Shown: piece by piece, positions 1-9,944 of the stretch
Layout of the letters: each line of letters opens with the position of its first letter
Numbering within the stretch: position 1 is the first letter of the stretch
Assembly (NCBI RefSeq): GCF_030548465.1
Contig: NZ_JAUOSF010000004.1
Location: 310,001-374,000 of the forward strand
Length of the DNA stretch: 64,000 nt
Reading direction: 5' to 3'
Source of the DNA: Tamlana sp. 2_MG-2023
GTDB taxonomy: Bacteria > Bacteroidota > Bacteroidia > Flavobacteriales > Flavobacteriaceae
Notes under the pieces: model-generated
What the model was told of the DNA's origin: nothing
Seen by the model: the letters and a program-made list of their open reading frames with translations, nothing else
Databases searched by the model: none
Translations under genes and position numbers: made by a program

Positions 1-2414
1 TCATTCGGGTTAGGATATACCTCTAATGTTTGTCTTTTATAAGTGCTTTTTTTGACATCTTCAGTAGACAAAACGTTTGAACTGAAATTAAAAACTTGCA
101 TGGAGGCCGTACTAATATGTCCTCCAGAATCTGGGAAAGTAACTTCTACGGTATTGTTCTGCTGAATTAAATTATAAGGCACTGCAACTTCCAATACGCC
201 AAAAAAGCGCTCTCTTTCCGCTTGGTCATAACCACGCCAGTTATCTGGAATAGAAACAGAGGTATTATTTATTTTTATTGCAGAAGGTGTTACCATATTA
301 TTGTGCGGTCTTCCTACCCCTAATCTCAGCATTGCTTCACCAAAAGCATTTGTAGTAACACCATTTATGGTAAAGGTTATTGGCTGATTGGCAGTAATTG
401 GCTGCAAATAAGTAGAGGCAAAGTATTTTGTTTCCGTATTCGTTTCGGTAGGAACAAGACTTCCAGAAAAAGTATATTCTAAAATCATAGTAGCCTCTGC
501 TCCAATTTCTATACTCTTGGTGTCTGTTGGAATATTTTCTTGATCCAATACAGGGGCTTTATTTTCCAAGTATAAATGATTTTTAGAGATAGCACTTACG
601 CTCAAACCACCTAAACCTAGTGCCTCTAAATTTAAAGTCTTATTTTGAAATTCTAGATTATTAACAATAACATAGGCTTTATTTCCAGAAACATAAGCAT
701 CCATTTGAATATCTAAATTATCACTTCTAGTATCGACACGCGTTCCTTCTACTTCACTCCATAGTTGATAAAACTTAACAATATCAGTATACACCCATTT
801 TCCAGAATACCCATAACCAGGAACAAAAGAGTTAGGCTCATTTTCCTGACGCATTAACCTATTGTTATATGGGTTCCCTTGAGCTGTACTTCCCCATATA
901 GCCTTTACAACAATAAAAGGAATTGCTAAATCAATAGTATTAGGCCTTTCTAACAAAGACATTAATTGTGCATTTGTGGACTTTATCCACAACCAGTCTC
1001 TATAAGGTGACCAATCTTGATCTCTGTGGCCATTCATTTGCGCTCCAAATTCTGAAATCACAAATGGTTTTACAGTTCCAAAAGTTAAGTAACTGTATTG
1101 CTCCATCATATCTAAGGTCGCTTCAATATTACTTCCAGAACGTAAATCTATTTTACCATCGGTTTTAGAAGCGATATCATACAGGTGAATGGACCAAAAA
1201 TCCATTTCATCACCAGCTACATCCATAAAAAGTTTCCATCGGTTATTCCAACGTTGAAAGTTTCCTTTTTCAAAATTAGGAAAAGCAGTAGTGTAGCCGC
1301 CCACTTTAGCATTAGGAGCTTGCGCTTTAATTGCTACAGCTGCTTCTTTATGAAATTCGGCAATATCTTGAATGTCATTCGTGAAATTATGTGGTCCGCC
1401 ATGGCTATGATAAGCTGGTTCATTAATTACCTCAACAAAAGCCGGAGTAGGCTCGCCGTCTGTTCCACCATTTCCGTAGGCTTCATTTACATAACGCCCC
1501 ATGTATTCTCCAGTAGCTGTAGCATTAGCAAGGAACCAACCTTTTCCAGTAGCTACTTGACCAGAGACAGTCCAAAAAGGATTTAACTGTCCGCCAAGAA
1601 CTAAATTATTTCTATTTTCATAGTTGTGCCAATTGGTGTTATTTGCATAAGTCGCGTTATTATTAGCACCCCTAGTCGCAACGCTATTGGTTCCAGTAGG
1701 TTTTGCAAACCCGGCTCTAGCAGGATCTTCATCAACATTATTTAGGTTATACGTTATTCCTCCCGTATCTCTTCCTAAATACACATCATAACCATTTAAA
1801 AAATGATCTCTTAAATCTATAGAAGCATTATTACTTGCGCCTTGGTTATCTACAAAATTATTCCCATCCCACTCTGATTCCCTTTGGTTAGCATGAATAG
1901 ATATGTACTTCCAACGATCGAAAGTATCTTTGCCTCCTACAATATGTTTGGTATTGAAGTTCACACTAACTTCTGGATTAGGAGGTGGCGCAGCATTGGT
2001 TATTGTAATAGCAGTATTATCATTAGCAAACTGCCCAGAATTATATTCCATGAAAATCTTTAACCGATAATAATTCGTTGCAGGTGATAAATTAGCAGAC
2101 TCTGGAGCTGAACCGTGTAGGGTGTAATCTTGAGTTACGGTACCACTATTTGAATCAGCATCTGATGCTAACACCATTGAGGAATATCCCTTAACTACAC
2201 CACCCATAACATTCATCTCCTCTAACTTTACAATAAGGTATTTCATATCATTTCCAGCCCCAGCATTGTAAGATACAGCTACAGAAATGGTTTCTCCCGG
2301 AGAAACATTTGTTTGAGAATTATTCCAAGTTACGTTTTGGGCTGATATATAATTATTGCAAAATAGCAATAGAAACAGACCTAATAATAAGCCTTTCAAT
2401 TTAGTAGGTTTCAT
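1..2414 (-). CDS. GH86-type beta-agarase/beta-porphyranase, secreted by T9SS (3' end beyond window)
   Basis: The minus-strand frame opens at ATG 2414 and runs off the window start, showing 804 codons. Residues 1-25 are a signal peptide ending in ISA|Q. About 26-150 look like a beta-sandwich module; the catalytic region follows. Two motifs fit a clan-A retaining glycosidase: EVINEP (acid/base Glu about residue 332) and ISEFG (nucleophile Glu about 455). The layout and the text around both motifs resemble GH86 enzymes, which cleave agarose or porphyran of red algae outside the cell. The last visible residues (LEVYPNP) are the start of a T9SS type A sorting domain, so little is missing. The exact substrate (agar or porphyran) cannot be read from sequence; GH50 or GH39-like families are less likely alternatives. 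The divergent TPR regulator may control it. Confidence 0.72.
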   Translation of the reverse strand, partial: MKPTKLKGLLLGLFLLLFCNNYISAQNVTWNNSQTNVSPGETISVAVSYNAGAGNDMKYLIVKLEEMNVMGGVVKGYSSMVLASDADSNSGTVTQDYTLHGSAPESANLSPATNYYRLKIFMEYNSGQFANDNTAITITNAAPPPNPEVSVNFNTKHIVGGKDTFDRWKYISIHANQRESEWDGNNFVDNQGASNNASIDLRDHFLNGYDVYLGRDTGGITYNLNNVDEDPARAGFAKPTGTNSVATRGANNNATYANNTNWHNYENRNNLVLGGQLNPFWTVSGQVATGKGWFLANATATGEYMGRYVNEAYGNGGTDGEPTPAFVEVINEPAYHSHGGPHNFTNDIQDIAEFHKEAAVAIKAQAPNAKVGGYTTAFPNFEKGNFQRWNNRWKLFMDVAGDEMDFWSIHLYDIASKTDGKIDLRSGSNIEATLDMMEQYSYLTFGTVKPFVISEFGAQMNGHRDQDWSPYRDWLWIKSTNAQLMSLLERPNTIDLAIPFIVVKAIWGSTAQGNPYNNRLMRQENEPNSFVPGYGYSGKWVYTDIVKFYQLWSEVEGTRVDTRSDNLDIQMDAYVSGNKAYVIVNNLEFQNKTLNLEALGLGGLSVSAISKNHLYLENKAPVLDQENIPTDTKSIEIGAEATMILEYTFSGSLVPTETNTETKYFASTYLQPITANQPITFTINGVTTNAFGEAMLRLGVGRPHNNMVTPSAIKINNTSVSIPDNWRGYDQAERERFFGVLEVAVPYNLIQQNNTVEVTFPDSGGHISTASMQVFNFSSNVLSTEDVKKSTYKRQTLEVYPNPN

Positions 2415-2681
2415 CTTTGAATTATTTAGAAATCCAAAATTAGACGCTAAACCTTTTTAAAAATTTATTTAAACATGGTAATAACTTTTTTAAGAAGAAA
2501 TACTACTAGACATTATATAGACAGTTTTAAAAAAAACTCAAAACCAACTTTATTAAAACTGAAAAACACAACATGTACTCTTTATTTTTTTAAATTTAGA
2601 AATATTAAAACAATGCTCCTGCATTCAAGTTAAAATTATCAAAGACAAAGTTACTTTATACATTACCCCAATAAACTCGTT

Positions 2682-4331
2682 ATGAAAATCAAGTTACTTA
2701 CCATTTTTAATAAACCTACTTGTAACTTTAGATTCACAGTTATTTTTAGTTTTTTATTAATCCTAAACTTAAACAATACTTTTGGACAAACTTTGAAACA
2801 ACAAGATTCCTTGTTAACCAAAGCTACCGAACACCAATTTAAAAATAGGGACAGCGCGATTTATTATTTCAAAAATGGCTATGCCCGAAGAATACAAGAA
2901 AAAGATTCAATTAGGGCCGTACGATTATTAATTGAACTCTCTGCATTATATGCCCACAATGTAGATTATGAAAAATCATATAACGGATATTGGAAAGCTC
3001 TAATACTAGCTGAAAAGTCAAAAAATTTAAATGCACAATCTGATGCCTATCTCGGTTTAGGTTGGCTATATAGTTTTTTCAAAAGAAACGATGCTGCTGT
3101 CAAATATTTCAACAAGTCGCTACGAATAAAAAAAGGTTTAGTTTCAACAAAGAAACTGCATGAGAATTTCTTATGCGAGGTTTATTTTTCTATGGCATGT
3201 CATTACCGCGAGAACAATAAATTTACTAAAGCTAATAAATACTTGGATAGCTTAAGGATAATTAAAGAAGCCAACCCCAATTCTGGAAAAAGCTATTATT
3301 ACGAATCCGAATCGGCTTACCTAGCCTCTATAAACGGTTTTCATGATTCGGCATTAAAAAAACTTAATAACTCTAAAGTATATTTTGAAACACATGACCC
3401 TTCTTACTTAGTAATTATCTATTCTCTATTAGGTGAAGTATATAAAAATATGCAACGACTTCAAGAAAGTCAAACATACTTTAAAAAAGCACTAGAAACT
3501 TCCTACAAATATAATAGTCATGTAAATTATAGACTTAAGGCTTACCAATCCCTATATAAATTAAACAAGGAAAATAACCACAAGGATGAAGCCTTACATT
3601 ATCTATTGCGTTACACGAATTTAAAAAGTGAAATTTACGGTATCGATAACAAACACAATCAATTCCTTTTTGAAATTAAGGATAAATACAGATTAGAAAA
3701 AGAACAACAACAAGATCTAATTGATCAACAAAAAATAAAAAAATTAGAACAGGAAGAAAAGATTTGGTTTTGGCAGCTCAGCCTACTTTTCGTAGTAATT
3801 CTAGCGCTTTTAATTTTTGGTTTTCTATTCATTAAATACTTAAGAAACAAGCATAAAAATGAAAAAACTCATTTACTGGAAAAGCAAAAAACAGAAATCA
3901 AGAGACAAAATGACATTATTGAAATAAAAAACAAAGAACTCACCGAATCAGCATTGCGTCTTATTGAGAAAGACGAATTTATTTCCAATATAAAAACCAA
4001 GCTTGATAGCAAAGACCATATTGACATCAACGTATTAAAACGACTTATTCGGTCATTTCAAGGGAATACAATTAATAATTGGTTAGAATTTGAAGCTCGA
4101 TTTACTTCTATAAACAAAAGTTTTTATGAATGCTTAAAAGCAGCATACCCTAACTTGAAAAAAAGTGATTTAAGAATTTGTGCTCTTGTAAAACTACATT
4201 TTTCGAGTAAAGACATGTCTAAATTACTTGGAATATCAATAGACAGTGTCCATACATTACGTCATAAATTAAGAAAGAAATTAGGATTATCTCGAAAAGA
4301 TAATTTAGATGAGTTTATCAGTAAGTTTTAA
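2682..4331 (+). CDS. Membrane TPR protein with C-terminal LuxR-like HTH (putative regulator)
   Basis: A 549-residue protein. It starts with a hydrophobic signal or anchor (about 15-36), then tetratricopeptide-type helical repeats (about 45-310), a charged coiled coil (about 325-360), one strong transmembrane helix (about 361-385), a second coiled coil (387-440) and a C-terminal helix-turn-helix of LuxR/GerE type (about 470-549, with SDLRICALVKLHFSSKDMSK followed by a recognition-helix-like stretch). Such proteins are common in Bacteroidota: periplasmic TPRs probably sense a ligand or partner and the cytoplasmic HTH binds DNA. It is transcribed away from the GH86 gene, with 267 bp between the starts, so regulation of that gene is a reasonable inference but unproven. 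No kinase or receiver domain is present. Confidence 0.75.
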   Translation: MKIKLLTIFNKPTCNFRFTVIFSFLLILNLNNTFGQTLKQQDSLLTKATEHQFKNRDSAIYYFKNGYARRIQEKDSIRAVRLLIELSALYAHNVDYEKSYNGYWKALILAEKSKNLNAQSDAYLGLGWLYSFFKRNDAAVKYFNKSLRIKKGLVSTKKLHENFLCEVYFSMACHYRENNKFTKANKYLDSLRIIKEANPNSGKSYYYESESAYLASINGFHDSALKKLNNSKVYFETHDPSYLVIIYSLLGEVYKNMQRLQESQTYFKKALETSYKYNSHVNYRLKAYQSLYKLNKENNHKDEALHYLLRYTNLKSEIYGIDNKHNQFLFEIKDKYRLEKEQQQDLIDQQKIKKLEQEEKIWFWQLSLLFVVILALLIFGFLFIKYLRNKHKNEKTHLLEKQKTEIKRQNDIIEIKNKELTESALRLIEKDEFISNIKTKLDSKDHIDINVLKRLIRSFQGNTINNWLEFEARFTSINKSFYECLKAAYPNLKKSDLRICALVKLHFSSKDMSKLLGISIDSVHTLRHKLRKKLGLSRKDNLDEFISKF

Positions 4332-4419
4332 AAACATGTGGCAAAACAATTGAAAGCTACGGAATAAAAAAAAATAATATCCAATTACCGGCAATAATAA
4401 AATAATTCCAGAACCTGCC

Positions 4420-4427
4420 TATATTTG
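4420..4427 (+). promoter_or_regulatory. -7 promoter box (TATATTTG) of the DUF6503-like gene
   Basis: TATATTTG matches the Bacteroidota -7 consensus TAnnTTTG and ends 13 bases before the ATG at 4441. No clear -33 TTG is seen. Confidence 0.55.
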
Positions 4428-4440
4428 CAAAAAAGAACTA

Positions 4441-5091
4441 ATGAAAAACACCCTCCTATTTGCATGTTTAGCTGTACTATTTTTTTCGTGTAAAGATGAC
4501 CGCAAACCGCTAACCGTAGCCGAAAAAATTGCTAAAGCTCACGGTTTTGAACATTGGAAGAAGGTCTCTGAGATACAATTCACCTTCAATGTGGATAAGG
4601 ACAGTATGCATTTTGATAGAGTTTGGGCTTGGAAACCAAAAGTAGATCAAGTTACCATTTACAAAAGACGTGACTCTGTTCAATATTTCAGATCTCAAAA
4701 AGATTCAACTACAACACAGATCGATCGTGGGTTTATAAACGATAAATTTTGGTTACTATTTCCATTTCAGCTCGTATGGGATTCTAATTTAACGTTTTCA
4801 GATGTTACGCAAACCGAAGCCCCAATTAGTAAGTCTCTACTAAATAAAATCACCGTAACCTACCCCGATCAAGGAGGCTATACCCCAGGTGATGCCTATG
4901 ATATTTTTTATTCTGATGATTATATCATTCAAGAATGGATTTACAGAAAAGGAAATCAAGAAGAACCATCAATGGTTAATACTTTTGAAAACTACAAAGA
5001 TTTCAACGGACTAAAATTAGCATTAGAACATAAAAAAGAAACGGGTACTTGGAGTTTAAATTTCAGCAATGTGAAAGTTATTTCAAATTAA
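4441..5091 (+). CDS. DUF6503-like lipoprotein
   Basis: A 216-residue protein. A short signal peptide ends in the lipobox FFSC (Cys about 17), followed by KDD, so it should be a lipoprotein. Near the mature N-terminus it has AEKIAKAHGFEHWKKVSEIQFTF-like text, characteristic of the Bacteroidota family I know as DUF6503: a mature beta-rich domain of unknown function, loosely similar in plan to outer-membrane-lipoprotein sorting folds. It carries its own -7 promoter box and is followed by a strong terminator, so it is probably a single-gene transcript. No function can be assigned beyond an envelope location. Confidence 0.7.
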   Translation: MKNTLLFACLAVLFFSCKDDRKPLTVAEKIAKAHGFEHWKKVSEIQFTFNVDKDSMHFDRVWAWKPKVDQVTIYKRRDSVQYFRSQKDSTTTQIDRGFINDKFWLLFPFQLVWDSNLTFSDVTQTEAPISKSLLNKITVTYPDQGGYTPGDAYDIFYSDDYIIQEWIYRKGNQEEPSMVNTFENYKDFNGLKLALEHKKETGTWSLNFSNVKVISN

Positions 5092-5175
5092 ATATAATTC
5101 CGAGATCCAGACTAGATAATTTCAACGTATATAAAGTATACAATTTAATATTCCGCATTTGCGTCTATATATATT

Positions 5176-5206
5176 AAAGCGCTTAAATCAATGGTTTAAG
5201 CGCTTT
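5176..5206 (+). terminator. Rho-independent terminator after the DUF6503-like gene
   Basis: Perfect 12-bp stem (AAAGCGCTTAAA / TTTAAGCGCTTT) around a 7-base loop, followed by a T-rich stretch. It separates the lipoprotein gene from the kynurenine operon. Confidence 0.85.
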
Positions 5207-5280
5207 TCCTTTTCTACAAACGCGTGTTACCACAATATTCATCAGTTAACTTAAGGCTTCTTTCCTAAATTTATAATGCT

Positions 5281-5288
5281 TATTTTTG
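5281..5288 (+). promoter_or_regulatory. -7 promoter box (TATTTTTG) of the kynurenine operon
   Basis: TATTTTTG fits TAnnTTTG and is the only good match in the 100 bases before kynU. It contains the TTG at 5286 that would otherwise be taken as the kynU start, so it argues for the start at GTG 5313. Confidence 0.5.
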
Positions 5289-5312
5289 TTAGAAACCCTA
5301 AACATTCCCACG

Positions 5313-6587
5313 GTGTTCACTCATATAACAGGCCTTGAATACGCTTTAAAACAAGATGAAACTGATGATTTGAAATCTTTCAGAAATCAATTTCATATAC
5401 CTAAAGATGCACATGGCAATGATCTTATTTATATGACTGGGAATTCTTTGGGCTTACAACCCAAGCAAACAAAAGATTATGTCAATCAAGAGCTTGAAGA
5501 TTGGGCTAATTGGGGTGTTGAAGGTCATACCTCAGGAAAAACACCTTGGCTGCCTTATCATGAATTTTTAACCGAATCCATGGCTAAAGTCGTTGGTGCC
5601 AAACCCATTGAAGTTGTAGTGATGAACACCTTAACGGCAAACCTTCATTTTATGATGGTTTCCTTTTACCAACCTACTAAAACACGTTATAAAATCCTTA
5701 TTGAAAGTGATGCCTTTCCTTCGGATAAATATGCTGTAGAATCACAATTAAGGCATCATGGCTTTGATGATAAGGAAGGTTTAATTTTATGGCATCCAAG
5801 AGAAAACGAAGAGTTATTACGTTATGAAGATTTAGAAACCATTCTAGAAAAAGAGGGTGATAATATCGCTTTAATTTTAATTGGTGGCGTTAATTATTAT
5901 ACGGGTCAGTTTTTCGATTTAAAACGCATCACAGAATTAGGACATAAAAGTGGTTGTAAAGTGGGATTTGATTGCGCACATGCCGCAGGAAACACCCCCT
6001 TAAACCTACACGATTCGGGAGCTGATTTTGCTACCTGGTGTACCTATAAATACTTAAATTCAGGACCAGGCAGTTTGGCTGGATGTTTTGTTCATGAACG
6101 TCATGCGTATAACAAAAACCTCAACCGTTTTACTGGATGGTGGAGTCACAATAAAAAAACACGTTTTAATATGCGTGATGACTTCGATCAACTCCCAGGT
6201 GCCGAAGGTTGGCAACTTAGTAATCCGCCAATATTGTCTATGGCAGCCATAAAAGCTTCATTAGATTTGTTTGAAAACGTTGGCATGGAAAAGCTCCTTA
6301 AAAAATCGAAAAAGCTAACCAGTTATTTCGAATTTTTATTACATCAACTAGGCGAAGATACCATACGAATAATTACACCGACTAACCCCGATGAACGCGG
6401 TTGCCAGTTATCCATTCAAGTCAAAAACGCAGACAAATCACTGCATGATAAATTAACCAATGCTGGCGTTATTAGCGATTGGCGCGAACCCGATGTGATA
6501 CGATGTGCTCCAACACCATTTTATAATTCCTATAAAGATGTTTATCTTTTGGTTGAAAAACTAAAGGTTATATTAAAAACGGCTTAA
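5313..6587 (+). CDS. kynU: Kynureninase
   Basis: A PLP-dependent fold-type I enzyme of 424 residues. It hydrolyses 3-hydroxykynurenine (and kynurenine) to 3-hydroxyanthranilate (anthranilate) plus alanine. Seen: the N-terminal LKSFRNQFHIPK and YMTGNSLGLQPK blocks, the PLP-binding GFDCAHAAGN segment, and the Schiff-base lysine in TWCTYKYLNSGPG (K246 in this numbering). There is no in-frame ATG before about residue 41 of the conserved protein. TTG 5286 gives nine more residues but lies inside a -7 promoter box, so GTG 5313 is preferred; it leaves about ten residues before the conserved start, as is usual. It is the first gene of the operon, 36 bp before kmo. Confidence 0.93.
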   Translation: MFTHITGLEYALKQDETDDLKSFRNQFHIPKDAHGNDLIYMTGNSLGLQPKQTKDYVNQELEDWANWGVEGHTSGKTPWLPYHEFLTESMAKVVGAKPIEVVVMNTLTANLHFMMVSFYQPTKTRYKILIESDAFPSDKYAVESQLRHHGFDDKEGLILWHPRENEELLRYEDLETILEKEGDNIALILIGGVNYYTGQFFDLKRITELGHKSGCKVGFDCAHAAGNTPLNLHDSGADFATWCTYKYLNSGPGSLAGCFVHERHAYNKNLNRFTGWWSHNKKTRFNMRDDFDQLPGAEGWQLSNPPILSMAAIKASLDLFENVGMEKLLKKSKKLTSYFEFLLHQLGEDTIRIITPTNPDERGCQLSIQVKNADKSLHDKLTNAGVISDWREPDVIRCAPTPFYNSYKDVYLLVEKLKVILKTA

Positions 6588-6623
6588 TTAAAACACATTT
6601 TCATTTAAAAACAAGCTAGCAAC

Positions 6624-8042
6624 ATGGATAACAAGCAACAAAACATACTCATTATTGGCGCAGGACTCTGTGGTGCCTTGTTCGCTCTGCGTTTAGGGCA
6701 ACGTGGTTTTAATGTTTCAGTTTATGAAAAACGTCCGGACTTACGCAAAACAACCTTGAGCGCTGGTCGCTCTATCAATTTAGCGTTTTCAGATCGTGGC
6801 AATAAAGCCATGAAACTTGTTGGTTTGGAAGAAAAAGTAAAAGCACTTTGCATTCCCATGCATGGGCGAATGATTCATGATAAAAACGGAGACACGTTTC
6901 AATCTAACTACAGTGGTAGAAAACATGAATACATCAATTCCGTGTCAAGAAATGATTTAAACGCCTTGCTTTTAAATGAAGCCGAAAATCATGAAAATGT
7001 AAACTTCTACTTTAATAAAAAATGCAAATCAGTTGATTTTCAAAACACAACAGCTCTTTTCCAAGATTATGACACTAAAAAAGATTTTGTAGAAGATGCC
7101 GACGTTATTATAGCCGCCGATGGTGCAGGTTCTGTATTGAGAAAAAGCTATTATCTAGATAAAGGTTTCCTTTTTAGTTTTTCACAAGACTATTTAACTC
7201 ATGGTTATAAAGAGCTTAGTATTTTACCCAAAGAAAACGGGGAATACCTAGCGCATAAAAACGCATTGCACATTTGGCCGCGGAAAAACTTTATGCTAAT
7301 TGCACTACCAAATTTAGATGGTAGTTTTACAGTTACCTTATTCCTGAGTTACGATGAGGGCAAATACAATTTCAATTATTTAAGCACTGAAGAAAAAGTA
7401 GTTACGTTTTTTAAAGAAGAATTTCCGGATGCTTTACTTATCATGCCAAATTTAGCTTCCGAATTTTTCAAAAACCCCACATCTCCGCTAGGCACTATAA
7501 AATGTTCGCCATGGCATTATAAAGGCAATACGCTTTTAATGGGTGATGCGGCACATGCGATTGTCCCGTTTTACGGACAAGGGATGAACGCCGCTTTTGA
7601 AGATGTTGTAGTACTCGACACGATTTTAGATATGGATTTAGGAAACTGGGAAGCCACCTTTAAAGCCTATCAAAAAAACAGAAAAATAGACACCGATGCG
7701 ATTGCCGATTTAGCGATTGACAATTTTCATGAAATGAAGGAGCACGTTATCGAACCTATTTTTCAAGAAAAACGGAAACTCGAAATGCTTTTAGAAAAGA
7801 AGTTTCCGCAGGGATACCATTCAAAATACGCTATGGTGACTTTCAATGAAGACCTCGATTATCATGTCGCTATGATTAGAGGACGCGCTCAAGACCGTGC
7901 AGTTTTCAACCTCCTTTCAAGCGGTGAGATCACGTTAAAATACAACACCACGAATGAAGATTTAGAAAAATTCTTGGAAAAAATAAAACACGACACCAAC
8001 CAAATTCTAGAAGACCAACGTAACGCTGGTTTAAAATACTAA
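6624..8042 (+). CDS. kmo: Kynurenine 3-monooxygenase
   Basis: A flavoprotein hydroxylase of 472 residues that uses NADPH and O2 to convert L-kynurenine to 3-hydroxykynurenine. Seen: the N-terminal FAD-binding GxGxxG (G12-A-G14-L-C-G17) with the acidic end of the Rossmann beta2 (VYEKR), the AGRSINLAFSDRG substrate region typical of KMO, the second FAD motif GDAAHAIVPFYGQGMNAAFED (about 307 onward), and a C-terminal helical region. The conserved YHSKYAMVTF and RGRAQD text is also KMO-like. It ends 3 bp before the RidA-family gene, so these genes are clearly co-transcribed. Confidence 0.95.
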   Translation: MDNKQQNILIIGAGLCGALFALRLGQRGFNVSVYEKRPDLRKTTLSAGRSINLAFSDRGNKAMKLVGLEEKVKALCIPMHGRMIHDKNGDTFQSNYSGRKHEYINSVSRNDLNALLLNEAENHENVNFYFNKKCKSVDFQNTTALFQDYDTKKDFVEDADVIIAADGAGSVLRKSYYLDKGFLFSFSQDYLTHGYKELSILPKENGEYLAHKNALHIWPRKNFMLIALPNLDGSFTVTLFLSYDEGKYNFNYLSTEEKVVTFFKEEFPDALLIMPNLASEFFKNPTSPLGTIKCSPWHYKGNTLLMGDAAHAIVPFYGQGMNAAFEDVVVLDTILDMDLGNWEATFKAYQKNRKIDTDAIADLAIDNFHEMKEHVIEPIFQEKRKLEMLLEKKFPQGYHSKYAMVTFNEDLDYHVAMIRGRAQDRAVFNLLSSGEITLKYNTTNEDLEKFLEKIKHDTNQILEDQRNAGLKY

Positions 8043-8045
8043 CTC

Positions 8046-8450
8046 ATGAAAAAAACGGTAACACCTCGGGGCGCTTATCCACTCACAAAACGTGTTGGCA
8101 ATTTTATTTTTGTTTCGGGAACAAGCTCTAGGCGTCCTGACAACTCCATTGCTGGGGCTGATATTGTTGACGATTTAGGAACAAAACATTTAAATATAGA
8201 AGTTCAAACACGCGAAGTTTTAAAAAACATAGAAGCGCTTCTTACTAAAGAAGGTGCCACTTTAAATGATGTGGTCGATGTGACTACCTTTTTAGTTAAC
8301 ATGAATGATTTTGCTGGTTATAATAGCGCTTACGCGGAATTTTTCAACACTGAAACTGGCCCGACCAGAACCACAGTAGCCGTTCATCAATTACCGCATC
8401 CCGATTTACTAGTTGAAATAAAAGTGATGGCCTATATTAAAGCTCTATGA
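8046..8450 (+). CDS. RidA-family protein, probable 2-aminomuconate deaminase
   Basis: A 134-residue single-domain RidA/YjgF/UK114 protein. The active-site arginine in GPTRTTVAV (R108) and the glutamate in LLVEIKV (E124) are both present, so the imine/enamine deaminase site is intact. In the 2-aminomuconate pathway the deaminase that converts 2-aminomuconate to 2-oxo-3-hexenedioate and ammonia belongs to this family. Its place between kmo and the semialdehyde dehydrogenase makes that role likely, although a general RidA clean-up function is possible. Its stop overlaps the next start (ATGA). Confidence 0.82.
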   Translation: MKKTVTPRGAYPLTKRVGNFIFVSGTSSRRPDNSIAGADIVDDLGTKHLNIEVQTREVLKNIEALLTKEGATLNDVVDVTTFLVNMNDFAGYNSAYAEFFNTETGPTRTTVAVHQLPHPDLLVEIKVMAYIKAL

Positions 8451-9883
8451 AAATAAAAAACTTCATAAACGGTACTTTTGAAGATCCCAAATCAAAGGAT
8501 TGGCTAGATAATTTTAATCCAGCTTACGGAAAAGTTTATGCACAAACCCCGAACTCTTCAAAAAAAGATGTCGATTTAGCGGTTAAAGCTGCTGAAAAAG
8601 CCTTTCCGAGTTGGTCACATACACCTTTTGAAAAACGCAATAGGATTTTAATTAAAATTTCAGAATTACTAGAAATACATTTGGATAAATTCGCTGAAGC
8701 GGAAAGCAAAGACAATGGCAAACCGTTGAGTCTCGCAAAAGCAATAGATATCCCAAGAGCAGCGAGCAACTTTCGCTTTTTTGGAAATGCCATAACACAG
8801 TTTTCAAGTGAAAGTCATGATAGCATCGGTGAAAATGCCATCAACTACACCTTGCGTCAGCCGCTAGGTGTTGTAGCTTGTATCTCACCTTGGAATCTTC
8901 CGCTATATTTATTCACTTGGAAAATCGCTCCTGCCCTAGCCGCTGGTAACTGTGTTATTGCTAAACCTAGTGAAATTACACCTATGACAGCTTACTTATT
9001 GGGAGATATTTGTAACGAAGCTGGTTTACCTAAAGGGGTTTTAAACATTGTACATGGTTTAGGTACTACAACAGGAAAAGCCATAGTAGAGCACCCCGAA
9101 ATAAAAGCCATTTCTTTTACTGGAGGCACAGCAACAGGTGCAGAAATAGCAAAAACAGCAGCGCCCTTATTTAAAAAATTATCATTAGAACTAGGCGGTA
9201 AAAATCCGAATATCATTTTCAGCGATTGTGATTATAATGATATGCTGGAAACCACCGTACGCTCGTCGTTTGCCAATCAAGGACAAATTTGCTTGTGTGG
9301 TAGCCGTATATTTGTTGAAGCAACCATTTACCAACGCTTTAAAACCGATTTTATTGAAAAAGTAAAACTACTAAAAGTTGGTCATCCATCACAAGAATCA
9401 ACAGATATTGGCGCCATCGTCTCAAAAGGGCATCTAGAAAAAATTCTAAATTATATTGACATTGCTAAAACTGAAGGCGAAATTCTTGTTGGCGGTAACC
9501 AAGTCATCATTCCAAGTTTTAAAAATGGTTATTATTTAGAACCAACTGTTATTGAGGTGAATTCAAATAATTGCATCATCAATCAAGAAGAAATATTTGG
9601 TCCAGTGGTAACTATCATGCCTTTTGAAACTGAAGAAGATGTTTTAAAAATGGCCAATGACACAAATTACGGACTCTCAGCAACAATATGGACGAATAAT
9701 TTAAAAAGAACCATGCGATTAAGCCATCAACTAGAAGCTGGAATCGTTTGGATAAACACATGGATGTTGCGCGATTTAAGAACACCTTTTGGAGGCATGA
9801 AAGCCTCAGGAGTTGGTCGCGAAGGCGGTTTAGAATCTCTGCGATTCTTTACCAAAACAAAAAATGTGTGTATAAAATATTGA
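8447..9883 (+). CDS. Aldehyde dehydrogenase, probable 2-aminomuconate-6-semialdehyde dehydrogenase
   Basis: A 478-residue NAD(P)-dependent aldehyde dehydrogenase. Seen: the [11 protein letters not shown] substrate/cofactor entrance, cofactor loop SFTGGTATG, general-base Glu in LELGGKNP (E248), catalytic Cys in [11 protein letters not shown] (C282), and the [12 protein letters not shown] block. Alone, the family is broad (betaine-aldehyde, hydroxymuconic semialdehyde). In this operon, immediately after the RidA gene with a 4-bp overlap and near ACMSD, oxidation of 2-aminomuconate-6-semialdehyde to 2-aminomuconate is the best-supported role. Confidence 0.88.
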   Translation: MKIKNFINGTFEDPKSKDWLDNFNPAYGKVYAQTPNSSKKDVDLAVKAAEKAFPSWSHTPFEKRNRILIKISELLEIHLDKFAEAESKDNGKPLSLAKAIDIPRAASNFRFFGNAITQFSSESHDSIGENAINYTLRQPLGVVACISPWNLPLYLFTWKIAPALAAGNCVIAKPSEITPMTAYLLGDICNEAGLPKGVLNIVHGLGTTTGKAIVEHPEIKAISFTGGTATGAEIAKTAAPLFKKLSLELGGKNPNIIFSDCDYNDMLETTVRSSFANQGQICLCGSRIFVEATIYQRFKTDFIEKVKLLKVGHPSQESTDIGAIVSKGHLEKILNYIDIAKTEGEILVGGNQVIIPSFKNGYYLEPTVIEVNSNNCIINQEEIFGPVVTIMPFETEEDVLKMANDTNYGLSATIWTNNLKRTMRLSHQLEAGIVWINTWMLRDLRTPFGGMKASGVGREGGLESLRFFTKTKNVCIKY

Positions 9884-9944
9884 CAAAATCGACGTGCTCT
9901 ATTTAAAGTTCCTACTTTTCCTAGAGATCAAAAACGATACTAAT

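Noticed and set aside
968-1586. Plus-strand frames opposite the GH86 gene
   Set aside because: They are shadows of the well-supported minus-strand coding sequence with its catalytic motifs.
5276-5338. ATG at 5276 as start of kynureninase
   Set aside because: It is in another frame and meets a stop after 20 codons.
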